Of a DNA stretch of 64,000 nt, positions 1 to 9,150 are shown one piece after another. The notes beneath the pieces are model-generated. The model searched no databases. It was not told the origin of the DNA and was given only the letters and a program-made list of their open reading frames with translations. The stretch lies in the IMG/VR virus record IMGVR_UViG_3300025087_000038, positions 1 through 64,000 of that record. One strand, given 5' to 3'. Source of the stretch: a virus. Position numbers and translations under genes: made by a program. The first letter of the stretch is position 1. Each line of letters opens with the position of its first letter.

Positions 1-1
1 C

Positions 2-829
2 GTAAACGTTTTTGGTGATGGTAGTGAGAGAACAGTAACTTATGACCCCAAAAAACATCTTTTTGTAGAAGATGTTTACAGTAGAGGTTTAGAAGGAGAA
101 GGAACAACGATGTATACTCCTGAAGAGTATTTTGAATACTATAAAGAAGATATAGAAGAAGAAGATTCTGACGGATTAACAGCAAAAAGAAAAGCGCAGA
201 AAGGTTTAAAAGTCTACAACGAAAGAGGAACACCTAGTGAAATAGAAGACTCTATTGACAAAGGTATAGACGTTGGAACCTATAGAACAACGGGTAGAAA
301 AGCTCAAGAAGAGGTGAACCTTACGACGCCACCTTTAGCAAATGAAATAGTAGATGAAATACTAAGTGAACTAAAAGAACAACTTAATGCTAACGCTGAT
401 GCTTTAAATTCCTTAGAAGTTCGTAAGTATCTATTGAAAAAAGTTAGAACATTAGCTCAAGGCCCGAGTAGAAAAGCTCAACTCAGTGAAACCGACCCAA
501 TGCAAATGTCAACTGGAGCACCAACAAGCGAAATAGAAAAAATAAAAATGACAAGAAAGGAAGTAACTGAACCAATAAATGTTATAATGACCCCAAGCAT
601 AGAACGAAGTAAAGGCGCTGGAACTCCAATAGACCCAACCTACTTAGCAGAACAAATAGTAAGAGGATTACGGTATAGTCATTACCATACCGCACAGGAA
701 GGGTTTAACCATATAATCAGGGCCACTAAAGACATAACAAAGGAACAGGTTGGAGAGTTAAAAGAACTAATGAGTCAGTTAGGCTACAGCGTAGAAGAAC
801 AAAAAGAAGGAATAGTAAAAACAGGATAA
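2..829 (+). CDS. Partial virion-type protein with three RKAQ motifs
   Basis: The reading frame is open from base 2 to the stop at 829, so the gene probably begins left of the window. An ATG at 110, with a loose GGAG about a dozen bases upstream, is the alternative start (239 aa). No family is recognised. The protein is acidic and hydrophilic with no membrane segment. Counting from the ATG at 110, RKAQ occurs at residues 27-30, 63-66 and 121-124. The same motif recurs in the large protein at 3561-6119 and, as KKEAQ, in the tagged small proteins at 20.7-24.9 kb. The motif may mark prohead-protease processing (inference). Confidence 0.6.
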   Translation, partial: VNVFGDGSERTVTYDPKKHLFVEDVYSRGLEGEGTTMYTPEEYFEYYKEDIEEEDSDGLTAKRKAQKGLKVYNERGTPSEIEDSIDKGIDVGTYRTTGRKAQEEVNLTTPPLANEIVDEILSELKEQLNANADALNSLEVRKYLLKKVRTLAQGPSRKAQLSETDPMQMSTGAPTSEIEKIKMTRKEVTEPINVIMTPSIERSKGAGTPIDPTYLAEQIVRGLRYSHYHTAQEGFNHIIRATKDITKEQVGELKELMSQLGYSVEEQKEGIVKTG

Positions 830-832
830 ACG

Positions 833-1117
833 ATGCCAGAAGACTCAATAACAGATCTATATACTAAGAGACAACTACAAAAAAGTAAGGAGACTAAACC
901 TAACAAAGACAAATACTATATAGAGCTGTCCGATGTAAAAAGTATTAAAGGAATAATAGATTTAGAAATATTTAGTGATATAGAAGAATTTGAAAGTTAC
1001 CTTATGACTGAGTTAAGAGGAATAGAGCCAGGTATAGAAATGACAATAGGAAAAGGTAAAGAAGGGGACAAATGGTTTCCGCAACCAGTACGAGATATAA
1101 TAACCAAGGAGATATAA
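833..1117 (+). CDS. Hypothetical protein, 94 aa
   Basis: No family recognised. It starts four bases after the stop of the preceding gene and is followed after one base by the next ATG, so it sits inside one transcription unit. The protein is soluble and mixed in charge. Its 3' end carries the AAGGAGAT that serves as the ribosome-binding site of the next gene. Confidence 0.6.
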   Translation: MPEDSITDLYTKRQLQKSKETKPNKDKYYIELSDVKSIKGIIDLEIFSDIEEFESYLMTELRGIEPGIEMTIGKGKEGDKWFPQPVRDIITKEI

Positions 1118-1118
1118 A

Positions 1119-1424
1119 ATGGAAGGATCAAGGGAGAGATACAAAAACTTTTCAGTAACAGCAACAACGACAGAACAGGCCGTAACGTTTCCGCAAGCTA
1201 CAAAGTTCATAAAGATTAAAAATACTGGCGGACAGGCAGTAACCATAGTATTCCTAACTGACCAAGAGCTAGAACATGTTACGACTACAGTAGACAAATA
1301 CTTAAGTCTAATAGCCGGAACAACTGCGTTCATAGATACATTTGAAGATGACTTGGCAGTAAAAACAGTACGGTTTAAATCAGCTTCGTCAACTAGCGCA
1401 ATGCAGATATATGGTTCTTGGTAG
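1119..1424 (+). CDS. Small beta-rich protein, probable virion component
   Basis: 101 aa with alternating hydrophobic/polar residues and many Thr and Val, suggesting a small beta-sandwich (for example the segments around FIKIKNTGGQAVTIVFL and TVRFKSASSTS). No signal peptide or membrane segment. An AAGGAGATATAAA ribosome-binding site precedes the ATG. Small beta-sandwich proteins of this size are common as phage head or tail accessories, but no specific role can be assigned. Confidence 0.6.
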   Translation: MEGSRERYKNFSVTATTTEQAVTFPQATKFIKIKNTGGQAVTIVFLTDQELEHVTTTVDKYLSLIAGTTAFIDTFEDDLAVKTVRFKSASSTSAMQIYGSW

Positions 1425-1441
1425 AGTTAAAGGTAGGGAGA

Positions 1442-1549
1442 ATGCGCCAGAAAAAGTTAGCCGACGATATATTCTCAGGATTTGTGTTTACGTTAATTCT
1501 TATAGTTGTAACAGCAATATTCGTTTATTTAGTAACTAAAGGGAGGTAA
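1442..1549 (+). CDS. 35-aa single-span membrane peptide
   Basis: A short ORF with a good ribosome-binding site (AGGTAGGGAGA just before ATG). It has a basic N-terminus and one hydrophobic stretch (residues about 10-30) ending in a short basic tail. It lies directly before a second one-span protein and overlaps its ribosome-binding site (GGGAGGTAA is both stop and Shine-Dalgarno). A holin or antiholin role is plausible from size and context, but is not shown. Confidence 0.6.
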   Translation: MRQKKLADDIFSGFVFTLILIVVTAIFVYLVTKGR

Positions 1550-1552
1550 TGA

Positions 1553-1924
1553 ATGGATGGTTTGCCAATTACATTTTTAGACAAGTATGGGGTAGGAGTA
1601 TTTCTAGTGGTATGTACATCCGGGTTCCTATGGTACTTAATACGAATGATAGGAAAGTTAGTTACATCGTTTGCTACACAGATAAGTGATGAACGAAAAC
1701 GATGGGAAGTAATAGTAGATAACCATTTATCAGAACTAGGTAAAAGTCAACAGAACATAGCAACTTCTTTAATCGAATCATCTAATATACTAAAAAGTAT
1801 AACTATTTCTCATGCTGCGCATAGTGAAAACCAGGCAACTGACCATAGTCAACAAAGTACAGATCATACAGTAATGTTAGAACGATTACCTTCCAGGATA
1901 AACGGAAGGAAAAAGCGAAGATAG
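1553..1924 (+). CDS. Holin/UviB-like one-span membrane protein
   Basis: 123 aa. Residues about 13-32 form a single hydrophobic span, followed by an amphipathic helical region and a very basic C-terminus (GRKKRR). This is the layout of BhlA/UviB-type phage membrane proteins: short N-terminus, one span, cytoplasmic helix. The C-terminal half is His/Gln/Ser rich. It sits in a run of four membrane-associated genes (1442-2633) that could form a lysis cassette, although no endolysin is present in the window. Confidence 0.5.
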   Translation: MDGLPITFLDKYGVGVFLVVCTSGFLWYLIRMIGKLVTSFATQISDERKRWEVIVDNHLSELGKSQQNIATSLIESSNILKSITISHAAHSENQATDHSQQSTDHTVMLERLPSRINGRKKRR

Positions 1925-1927
1925 AAA

Positions 1928-2146
1928 GTGAGAAATATAAATAAAGCAATAAGAGATATAACAATTATTATTTTAATAGGATTTATTGGTGTACTGTTAA
2001 GTATCGGAATAATAAGAATAAAAGACTATATGTTTGGTAAACAAGGCATATATGAATATGGAAGAAAATTAGGATTTACAAAAGTTCAAGTAGATAAACT
2101 AATAGAAGGAACAAAAAGGAGAGCAAATGATCCTAACTGGGAATAA
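1928..2146 (+). CDS. Small membrane-anchored protein (GTG start)
   Basis: 72 aa starting at GTG. Residues about 9-30 are a hydrophobic span (IIILIGFIGVLLSIGII), followed by a basic soluble tail. The gene overlaps the next, lipoprotein-like gene by 20 bases in another frame. Overlap of a membrane-anchored gene with a lipoprotein gene resembles i-spanin/o-spanin pairs, but this tail is short for an i-spanin. Confidence 0.55.
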   Translation: MRNINKAIRDITIIILIGFIGVLLSIGIIRIKDYMFGKQGIYEYGRKLGFTKVQVDKLIEGTKRRANDPNWE

Positions 2147-2633
2147 GAAATTAATTCTAATTGTATGTTTAGGATTACTATTATCCGGTTGCATAACTTT
2201 ACCAAGAATAGTATCTCCAAGTAAACCAGAAACAACCTATGAGTATAGTGAACAAATAGTAACAAAACCAGTATCGGTAGTAGTAGGAAAAGATGGCGGA
2301 ATGGTAGTTGTAACACAAGAAACCTCTAAAACTGTAGGGGCAACCTATACAGTACCAAAAAAGGGATTCATGCAACGATTAGGTAACTGGCTAGGAAGTT
2401 TAAGTATTCTTGGAATTGTAGCGTTAGTAATATGCTTAGTAGTATTTCCAGGCGGAACAATGGCATATTTAGTAAAACAGGTATTTAAATGGAGAAATGC
2501 ACTAAAGGAAACTGCCTCGGCTATAAAGGATGCAAAAGCAGTAGAGAACGATAATGCTTTAGAACTAGCTTTAAAAGAAAAACAAAGCGATGAAACAAAA
2601 GAGTTATTAGGTAAGATAAGAGCAAAACTATAA
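2127..2633 (+). CDS. Lipoprotein with internal membrane span (spanin-like)
   Basis: 168 aa. The N-terminus is a lipoprotein signal: basic residues, a hydrophobic core and the lipobox LLSGC with the lipidated Cys at about residue 22. A second hydrophobic segment lies near residues 93-115 and is followed by a charged helical tail of about 50 residues. A lipidated N-terminus combined with a second transmembrane segment is the plan of unimolecular spanins, although their span is usually at the extreme C-terminus. The start overlaps the preceding gene. The spanin assignment is inference from architecture and neighbours. Confidence 0.5.
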   Translation: MILTGNKKLILIVCLGLLLSGCITLPRIVSPSKPETTYEYSEQIVTKPVSVVVGKDGGMVVVTQETSKTVGATYTVPKKGFMQRLGNWLGSLSILGIVALVICLVVFPGGTMAYLVKQVFKWRNALKETASAIKDAKAVENDNALELALKEKQSDETKELLGKIRAKL

Positions 2634-2908
2634 TGGGCAGAATTTGCAAAGACTGTAGAGTTGAAATTAAACAAGGACTAAGCGCTAATAGTGCAATGTT
2701 AGCTGAGTATAAAATGAATGAGTTTATACCAGAAGAATTTGATATAGAAAAAGGTTGCGCTGTTTGTAATCACCCAGAGTTAAAAGAAGAAACAAATAGG
2801 AAGATAACAGATATGACTGATGGGTTAAGAAAAGTAGCACGAAGATATTATGAAGAAGAAGTAAGACCCCAAATTATAGAATCCAGACTTCTGGGAAGTA
2901 GTTTATAA
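2633..2908 (+). CDS. Zinc-ribbon protein, 91 aa
   Basis: Two CxxC pairs (CKDC near the N-terminus and CAVC near residue 42) give a likely four-cysteine zinc site, followed by a charged helical C-terminus. The ATG overlaps the last base of the preceding stop. No specific family is recognised. Several other small zinc-ribbon proteins occur in the window. Confidence 0.55.
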   Translation: MGRICKDCRVEIKQGLSANSAMLAEYKMNEFIPEEFDIEKGCAVCNHPELKEETNRKITDMTDGLRKVARRYYEEEVRPQIIESRLLGSSL

Positions 2909-3375
2909 TGAACTTAAACTTAGGTTGTGGTACTGATTATATAGATGGTTGGATAAACATAGATACAAGGACTGATGTTAAAGCTGATATACATTGTAGC
3001 ATACAAGAAATAGAGAAGCATGTAGAACCCGAAACAGCAGACCAAATACAAGCAACAAATATACTTGAACATATTAGTTGGAAAGAAATAGATAAAGTTT
3101 TAAAGGGCCTTTATAACTTACTTAGGATTAACGGAAAATTATTTATACGCGGGCCTGATATAAACCGAGCGGCAGAAAAATTTATAACCAAAAAAATAGA
3201 CGAACAAGAATTTATAAAAGTAGTATACGGAGACCAAGACTATTTAGAAAACACTCATAAGTCTGGTTGGTCAGAAGAAGGATTGAAAGAAAAATTAAAG
3301 GATGCTGGATTTAAAGATATTGAGGTAACATGGAGAGATGAATCGTGGGGATTTGAAATAGGTGGGAAAAGATGA
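2908..3375 (+). CDS. Small class I SAM-dependent methyltransferase
   Basis: 155 aa. The glycine-rich SAM-binding motif I (LNLGCGTDYIDGW) is at the very N-terminus and is followed by an acidic strand end (NID). An EHI segment near residue 52 matches the post-II region of Methyltransf_11-type enzymes. The enzyme is compact, with no target-recognition domain, so the substrate cannot be predicted. It overlaps both neighbours by one or a few bases and is therefore translationally coupled. Confidence 0.65.
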   Translation: MNLNLGCGTDYIDGWINIDTRTDVKADIHCSIQEIEKHVEPETADQIQATNILEHISWKEIDKVLKGLYNLLRINGKLFIRGPDINRAAEKFITKKIDEQEFIKVVYGDQDYLENTHKSGWSEEGLKEKLKDAGFKDIEVTWRDESWGFEIGGKR

Positions 3376-3551
3376 AAGATAACTACACAAAAATATGTAA
3401 TTGCGGCCATGAAATGAAAGTAGACGATAACACTTATAAACTAAATGTAGAATACGAAGACGAAAAACAAATAAGACATGAAGAGTTCGCTTTTATTTGT
3501 AAATCTTGTAATAGAAAAATTCAAAGAGTAGTAACCGAAAAGGAATTATAA
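3372..3551 (+). CDS. 59-aa CxC/CxxC zinc-binding protein
   Basis: The start overlaps the methyltransferase stop in an ATGA. Two cysteine pairs (CNC near residue 9 and CKSC near residue 45) suggest a zinc ribbon. The function is unknown. The clear overlap start and the AAGGAGG placed just after its stop, for the next gene, support it as a real gene. Confidence 0.55.
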   Translation: MKDNYTKICNCGHEMKVDDNTYKLNVEYEDEKQIRHEEFAFICKSCNRKIQRVVTEKEL

Positions 3552-3560
3552 GGAGGAAAA

Positions 3561-6119
3561 ATGTTTAATGTTATAAGTAGAGTCAAAAATGCAATAGTAG
3601 ATTTCTTAACTAAAACTGATACTGAGGACAAGCCCCCTTTAAAAGTGAAAGCACAAACTCCTGCACCTATCCCCGCTGTTCAACCAGGAGTAACTCCAAC
3701 TGGAACTACTGCTACTACTCCAATGCCTAGTACTCCTTGTCCAGCAGGTAAGATGTGGGTTGAAGACGGTACAGGTGGATGGGTATGTGCTGGCCCTGGA
3801 GAAGTAACAAAGAAAGCGCTTATTCACAAATACGACCCCAACGAACTAAAAATGTTTGGAGAAATAGACCAAATAAAAGACTTAGTAAGAAACAAATACC
3901 AAATAGGACTAAACATAGAGGAAGCAAAAGAGTTACTAGCTTGGCTTAAAGACCAAGAATTCACCCAAGACTTTGCAAATAGTGATACAGATTACTTCTA
4001 CGCTATTACATCATGGCTAAAGAGTAAAGGTTGGACAGTACAAGGAACAAAAAGAACGGCTGACATTACTTCTATACTTGAACCTTTACTACCAGAAATA
4101 GAAAAACAAATAAACACCAAAGTACCTCTAGAAGAAATAAAAAATTTTATCATAGAAAAAGTAGGCGAAAGAAAGATAAACGAAGAAGACAAGAGAAAAA
4201 TTAAATATAATGTAGAAAAACTCCAAACACCAGATAACCTCTTAAAGTACCTATACAACTCAATACTAAAATATGAAGGACATGGAGTTATTAGTACAAA
4301 AAATCTTATATCTATTAAGATAGGACAAAAAGTTAAGATAATAAAAGACCTTATTTATTCTCCAAAATATGGCGGTATTTTACCAAAAGAGGAGTATGCG
4401 GGGTCTCAATATTGGGAAGAGGATAATTCTGGTAAAAAAAGTAGCATGTATTTAAAGAAAGGAACTATTATGACAGCATTAGAAGATGGTTCTTTAGACC
4501 AAGTTGAATTTGAAGGGGGTGGGCATAATACATCCCTAGAGAAAAATTGGTTTACCCGTTTAAATGAAGGACATGGCGTAGTATCAAAACAAATAAAAGA
4601 ACAAGGAAGACAAATAGGCTTAAAAGAAATAGTAAAAGACAAATATAAAGTTGAACTAAACGATAAAGAGGTAGAAAGTCTATTCAACTTCCTCGAAGAC
4701 CAAGATGTTCAAAGTACTGACGAATTTTACTTTAACGAGATAGAAAACTGGCTTAAAAGGAAAGGTAGGAAAGGCCAGTTATCTTCTTATATAACTGAAG
4801 GTATAGAAGCTGGGGCAGAAGAAACATTGAATAACGATAATGTCTTTGATTGGACAATAGAAACCTTTAACGCAAATGATATCTGCAAGCGAACAGGTTT
4901 ACCAGATGATGCTGACTTGTTAGAACACAAAGAAGAAATAAGTCAATCCTTTTTACCTAGTTATGAAGAACAAATCGAGAATAGTGGATTTGATTGGTTA
5001 TTTGAGGACAACGAAGACATATATGATATAACTGATGGAAACTCAATTGATACGTGTGAGATAGATGAACTTGATGAGGTTCCTAGTGGTACAACTGCTG
5101 GTAGGAAAGGACAAAGCGAGAATTTAATTGGAAGACAGTTTACAAGGGATGGAAAAACATACACTGTAAAACATACAAATAGCGGTTTAAGACTAGTTAC
5201 TATACAAGAAGGAACTACTGGAGAACTAAAAACTATAAATTATATAACTCTTTTACATGGCTATAATGAAGTTAGATCAAGTAGGGCTCAAATGGAAAAA
5301 ACTGTTCCAGCACCTGTAACTCCAGTCAATCCAGTTGAACCCTTAAAACCAGGAGAGATACCTGTAATCCTCGAAGACGAAGTAACTGACGAAAAAGCAA
5401 AACCAAAAGGTTTAAATCCAGAAGAAGAAGAGGTAGAAAAGAAAACTGATCTTGGCAGAGAAGAAAAGGTAAAAACAGATGTGGGAGAATTAAAAGAAAA
5501 TATAATTAACTTAGCAAAAAGTGTTTATAGTATTGAAATGTCTGAGCAACAAGTCACAGATTTACTAGGCAAGATAATGGGATTTTTAAGTGAAAAAATA
5601 AGTGAAGTAACATTGGGTAGAGTTCAAGACATAGTAGGAGATTTATTACCAAGGAAGGCAAAGTTAAGTAATAGGAAAGGGCAAAATAAATATACCTACA
5701 AACCTGAAAATGCTGCAAAAGAAGCAGCGGATATAGCAGCTGGCCAAATTCTGGAAGCTGATGTAGATAACGTAGAAATGAAAAGAAAAATGATACAGCA
5801 AGCTATAGATGATTTTAGTGATTTCGGTTATGAAAATTGGAACATAGCTGAGGAACAAATAGGAAAAGTAACAAGAGAAATGGAAAAATTACTAAGGAAG
5901 GCAAAGTTAAGTAATAGGAAAGGGCAAAATAAATATACCTACAAACCTGAAAATGCTGCAAAAGAAGCAGCGGATATAGCAGCTGGCCAACTAAGGAAAA
6001 TGATACAGCAAGCTATAGATGATTTTAGCGATTTCGGTTATGAAAATTGGAACATACCTTATGAACAAATAGGAAAAGTAACAAGAGAAATGGAAAAATT
6101 ACTAAGGACATATTTGTAA
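3561..6119 (+). CDS. Large repeat-containing protein with RKGQ/KAQ motifs
   Basis: 852 aa, not assignable to a known family. It has a short N-terminal helix, a Pro/Thr-rich linker (residues about 30-60), then diverged copies of a helical unit ending in a WLKxKG-type motif (near residues 105-160 and 350-405). A Pro-rich linker lies near residue 580. The C-terminus is an almost identical tandem duplication. Motifs ending in AQ or GQ after basic residues occur at about residues 28-32, 403-406, 515-518, 574-577, 705-708 and 786-789. This pattern would fit a virion precursor cleaved at several points, or an internal head protein. Both ideas are inference. Confidence 0.55.
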   Translation: MFNVISRVKNAIVDFLTKTDTEDKPPLKVKAQTPAPIPAVQPGVTPTGTTATTPMPSTPCPAGKMWVEDGTGGWVCAGPGEVTKKALIHKYDPNELKMFGEIDQIKDLVRNKYQIGLNIEEAKELLAWLKDQEFTQDFANSDTDYFYAITSWLKSKGWTVQGTKRTADITSILEPLLPEIEKQINTKVPLEEIKNFIIEKVGERKINEEDKRKIKYNVEKLQTPDNLLKYLYNSILKYEGHGVISTKNLISIKIGQKVKIIKDLIYSPKYGGILPKEEYAGSQYWEEDNSGKKSSMYLKKGTIMTALEDGSLDQVEFEGGGHNTSLEKNWFTRLNEGHGVVSKQIKEQGRQIGLKEIVKDKYKVELNDKEVESLFNFLEDQDVQSTDEFYFNEIENWLKRKGRKGQLSSYITEGIEAGAEETLNNDNVFDWTIETFNANDICKRTGLPDDADLLEHKEEISQSFLPSYEEQIENSGFDWLFEDNEDIYDITDGNSIDTCEIDELDEVPSGTTAGRKGQSENLIGRQFTRDGKTYTVKHTNSGLRLVTIQEGTTGELKTINYITLLHGYNEVRSSRAQMEKTVPAPVTPVNPVEPLKPGEIPVILEDEVTDEKAKPKGLNPEEEEVEKKTDLGREEKVKTDVGELKENIINLAKSVYSIEMSEQQVTDLLGKIMGFLSEKISEVTLGRVQDIVGDLLPRKAKLSNRKGQNKYTYKPENAAKEAADIAAGQILEADVDNVEMKRKMIQQAIDDFSDFGYENWNIAEEQIGKVTREMEKLLRKAKLSNRKGQNKYTYKPENAAKEAADIAAGQLRKMIQQAIDDFSDFGYENWNIPYEQIGKVTREMEKLLRTYL
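5651..6107 (+). repeat. In-frame tandem duplication in the 3' end of the 852-aa gene
   Basis: Bases 5651-5747 recur identically at 5894-5990 (offset 243 bases, 81 codons). A following segment from about 5786 to 5898 recurs nearly identically at about 5996-6108 (offset 210). The second unit lacks 33 bases between the two blocks. Few differences between copies indicate a recent duplication followed by a small in-frame deletion. Confidence 0.9.
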
Positions 6120-6132
6120 AGGCTTAATAATA

Positions 6133-6384
6133 ATGGACATTCAAATCTTTATAGACAGACTAAAAGTAGTAGGGGAGAGGGAAAAACAAAGAATAATCGA
6201 TGCTTACCTTGAAGAAGTAAATAGAGAAGAAGAAATAATGTACAACATTGAATATTACTTGAAGAGAATAGAAGAAAACATAATATACTTAGAGGAACCA
6301 CAAGAGTTACAAAGATTAATAATCTTATTCAAAGGAAAATTAGAAGAAATAAAAGTAACACATAAAGACAGATTAGAGGTATAA
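6133..6384 (+). CDS. Helical hypothetical protein, 83 aa
   Basis: Strongly charged and predicted to be all helical or coiled coil, with repeated Leu/Ile spacing. No family recognised. It lies just upstream of the portal gene and its stop is followed at once by the portal ribosome-binding site AAGGAGG. Confidence 0.55.
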   Translation: MDIQIFIDRLKVVGEREKQRIIDAYLEEVNREEEIMYNIEYYLKRIEENIIYLEEPQELQRLIILFKGKLEEIKVTHKDRLEV

Positions 6385-6395
6385 GGAGGAAGAGT

Positions 6396-9107
6396 TTGTC
6401 AAATAGAGTAATAGTAACAGACAACATAAACGAAGAGTATAGAAAAGCTACCTCAAAAGCTGTAACCTTAGAAGGATTACCAAAAGAAATACAGGATAGA
6501 ATGAAACGTAGAGCAACTTCTGGCGTATCAGTTGACAGAGTCGCTGACCAATATTATAACCCGTTTTTACAGACTACTGAAATAGAAGTTCCAAAAGACC
6601 GAAAGGAACGAAATCGTTGGTACCGATATTTCTTTTTAAATGAACCATTGGTACATTCGGCGTTGACTCTTCATACAATGTTTCCGTTATCTTCTTTTAG
6701 AGTCTCACATGAAGATAAAGAGATAGAAGATGAATTTAACGCAATGATAGAAGACATAAGGCTATTTGATTTTATTTTAGAGTTGGGGTTAGAGTATTGG
6801 ATAACTGGCGAGGCGTTTCCATTCGGATTTTTTGACGACCCTGATGATCCTAAGATGTGGACTGACTTTATTTTACTTCATCCAAACTTTGTAGAAGTAG
6901 AAGGTGACCCGTGGGTAAGAGGAAAAAGAAAGAAGCATATTTGGTTAACTCCTACCGATAGCTTAAAAAAATTAGTAGAAGGCGGGCCGAACGATCCCAA
7001 AACAGGGGAACTCTATAAAAACCTTCCTCCAGACATAATAGAAGGAATAAAAGTCGGAAAAATAGAATTAGGGGATGTTCAAATAAGTCACATAAAACGC
7101 CCTGGAATATATTTTAATACAAGAGGAACAAGTATAATAGATTGCATTTTAAAGGCTTTAATGTATAGAGATAAACTAAGAAGTGCCCAGTATTCCATAG
7201 CTGATCGCCACATAAGTCCGTGTCACGACGAACAAACAGAGTGCTTAACTAAAGTAGGATGGAAGAGATATGAGGAACTTACTTTAGAAGATGATATAGC
7301 TACTTTTAATATATCTAATGGATTACTAGAGTATCAAAAACCTGAGGAGATATATATTTTCCCCCATAAGGGAGATCTTGTACATTTTAAGAAAAATAGA
7401 ATAGATGTAATGGTTACACCTAATCATAGGATGTTAGTAAAAGAGCTAAATTATGATAAGGTTAAATCTAAAGAAGCAAAGAAAGTTAAAAAAAATATTC
7501 CTGGGATATACACTTATAGTGATTGGAAAGTAGTAGAAGCTTCTAAGGTAAAAAAGAGTAGTATCTTTAGGTGCGTTATTAACAATTTTATTGGGGAAGA
7601 TGTAAAAGAAACTATAGTAGTTAATGATGTTTCAATTCCAATAGACATCTATTTAGAGTTTGTAGGTTACTACTTAAGCGAGGGCACTATTTGGCAATAT
7701 AAGAAAGAAGGCAAAGATGTGTCTATTTCTCAAATGAAACATTCAAGGCACTATCAACAAATGAAGATAGCTCTTGAAAAATTTCCACTTAAGTTTACTG
7801 AGAAACTTACTAATCGCGGATGCGCTATATGGAGTAGAACAGATACGGTTTTATGCGAGCACATAATAGAAAATTACGGGCAAGGGAGTTTCAATAAAAA
7901 AATTCCCGTTTGGGTTAAAAATTTATCTCCAAGGTTACTAAAGATACTTATAGATGCAATGGTTAGGGGCGATGGTAGTGTTAATACTATTGCTACTTGG
8001 AATAACAAAACTTACAGTAATCGATATATAAACTATTATACTGTCTCTAAACAACTAGCGGATGATGTTCAAGAAATTGTCTTTAAGTGCGGGTATGCAG
8101 TGGCTTTAAAGAAAAGTAAAAGTAGAACTGCCCCCGTTAACTGGGCGGAAATATATACAGTTTATTGGTCAGAAACTACAAAAAATAGCAAATTTCCAAG
8201 ATTAACTGCAGGAAAAGATTGTATTCAGAAAGTTTCTCATACTGGATATGTATGGTGTGTAAAGGTCCCAAACAAATTTTTTGTAACAAGGCGAAATGGA
8301 AAAATAGGGATAAATCACAATACGGAGTTTTACTTTATAGGAGAACCTGGAGATCCAGCTGACGAAGACGAATTAGAGAAATTCCAGAATGCTTTAGTAG
8401 CATCTTGGACACAACCTAATCGAGCGATAATTTGGCATCATGCCGTAAAAGTTCAATGGGAAGGGGCTGCCGGACGCATATTACCACTACAACCGGAATT
8501 TGACATGATAGATAACCAAATTTTAATTGGATTAATGGTATCAAAAGGTGTTATCTTTGGGGAGGGGCCGACGTTCGCTAATGCATCAGTTGCACTGGAC
8601 ATTCTAATTCAACGATATTTAAGTTTTAGAATGCAGATAGAAAAATGGATAGAAAATTGCGTATTTGCTCCAATATGTAAGATACATGGACTTTACAAAC
8701 CTACTCAAGCAGAAATAAAACATAGAATAAGAATTAAGGGTAAAGACAAACCTTTATGGATACCCCAAGTAAAATGGGACAAAGAAAACCTAAGAGATAA
8801 CATGCAAAAATTAGAGTTTATGTCTAGACTAGCGGAGAAAGAAATTGTTCCTTGGAAAATGGTAACAAACTTACTAGATTTAGATTGGGAAACAATTAAG
8901 AAAGGAATGGTTGAACAAAGAAAAGAAAGGGGTAAAATCGGATTACCCTCCCCGGTTGTTCCTACAGGGGCAGTACCTACAGGACTTCCAACTCCACCTA
9001 CAGGTAGTCCTGTTGTAGAAATAACTCCTGCCGAAGGACCTTTAGAAGGGGGCGGGCCAATACCTTCAGAATCTCATCAACTTCCAGAAGTACCAACGGG
9101 CGGATAA
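6396..9107 (+). CDS. Portal protein precursor interrupted by an intein
   Basis: 903 aa including a 367-aa intein at residues 276-642, leaving a mature portal of about 536 aa. The start is TTG, chosen because AAGGAGGAAGAG lies just upstream and no other start fits. The extein has features of large phage portals: an N-terminal segment near a WYRYFFLNEP motif, the clip-proximal ADRHISP segment joined after splicing to TEFYFIGEPGD, and a long C-terminal helical region ending in a Pro/Gly-rich tail. The portal forms the dodecameric ring for DNA entry and tail joining. The position upstream of the protease and capsid genes agrees with standard head-gene order. Confidence 0.8.
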   Translation: MSNRVIVTDNINEEYRKATSKAVTLEGLPKEIQDRMKRRATSGVSVDRVADQYYNPFLQTTEIEVPKDRKERNRWYRYFFLNEPLVHSALTLHTMFPLSSFRVSHEDKEIEDEFNAMIEDIRLFDFILELGLEYWITGEAFPFGFFDDPDDPKMWTDFILLHPNFVEVEGDPWVRGKRKKHIWLTPTDSLKKLVEGGPNDPKTGELYKNLPPDIIEGIKVGKIELGDVQISHIKRPGIYFNTRGTSIIDCILKALMYRDKLRSAQYSIADRHISPCHDEQTECLTKVGWKRYEELTLEDDIATFNISNGLLEYQKPEEIYIFPHKGDLVHFKKNRIDVMVTPNHRMLVKELNYDKVKSKEAKKVKKNIPGIYTYSDWKVVEASKVKKSSIFRCVINNFIGEDVKETIVVNDVSIPIDIYLEFVGYYLSEGTIWQYKKEGKDVSISQMKHSRHYQQMKIALEKFPLKFTEKLTNRGCAIWSRTDTVLCEHIIENYGQGSFNKKIPVWVKNLSPRLLKILIDAMVRGDGSVNTIATWNNKTYSNRYINYYTVSKQLADDVQEIVFKCGYAVALKKSKSRTAPVNWAEIYTVYWSETTKNSKFPRLTAGKDCIQKVSHTGYVWCVKVPNKFFVTRRNGKIGINHNTEFYFIGEPGDPADEDELEKFQNALVASWTQPNRAIIWHHAVKVQWEGAAGRILPLQPEFDMIDNQILIGLMVSKGVIFGEGPTFANASVALDILIQRYLSFRMQIEKWIENCVFAPICKIHGLYKPTQAEIKHRIRIKGKDKPLWIPQVKWDKENLRDNMQKLEFMSRLAEKEIVPWKMVTNLLDLDWETIKKGMVEQRKERGKIGLPSPVVPTGAVPTGLPTPPTGSPVVEITPAEGPLEGGGPIPSESHQLPEVPTGG
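7221..8321 (+). other. Intein in portal protein (class 1, LAGLIDADG)
   Basis: Cys1 starts the intein after ...HISP (the CHDEQTECLT block). Block B is TPNHRM. The two LAGLIDADG blocks are GYYLSEGTIW and DAMVRGDGSV. The C-terminal block ends GINHN with Thr as the +1 residue. These blocks identify a full-length class 1 intein with a dodecapeptide homing endonuclease domain. No frameshift or stop is present and the residues needed for splicing are intact. Confidence 0.9.
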
Positions 9108-9150
9108 ATAAAATTGAAGGGTTAAACTATTATCTATATGAGAGGATTAT

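Noticed and set aside
1013-1333. Minus-strand open frames throughout the window
   Set aside because: All lie opposite well-supported + strand genes, lack ribosome-binding sites and have no recognisable protein features.
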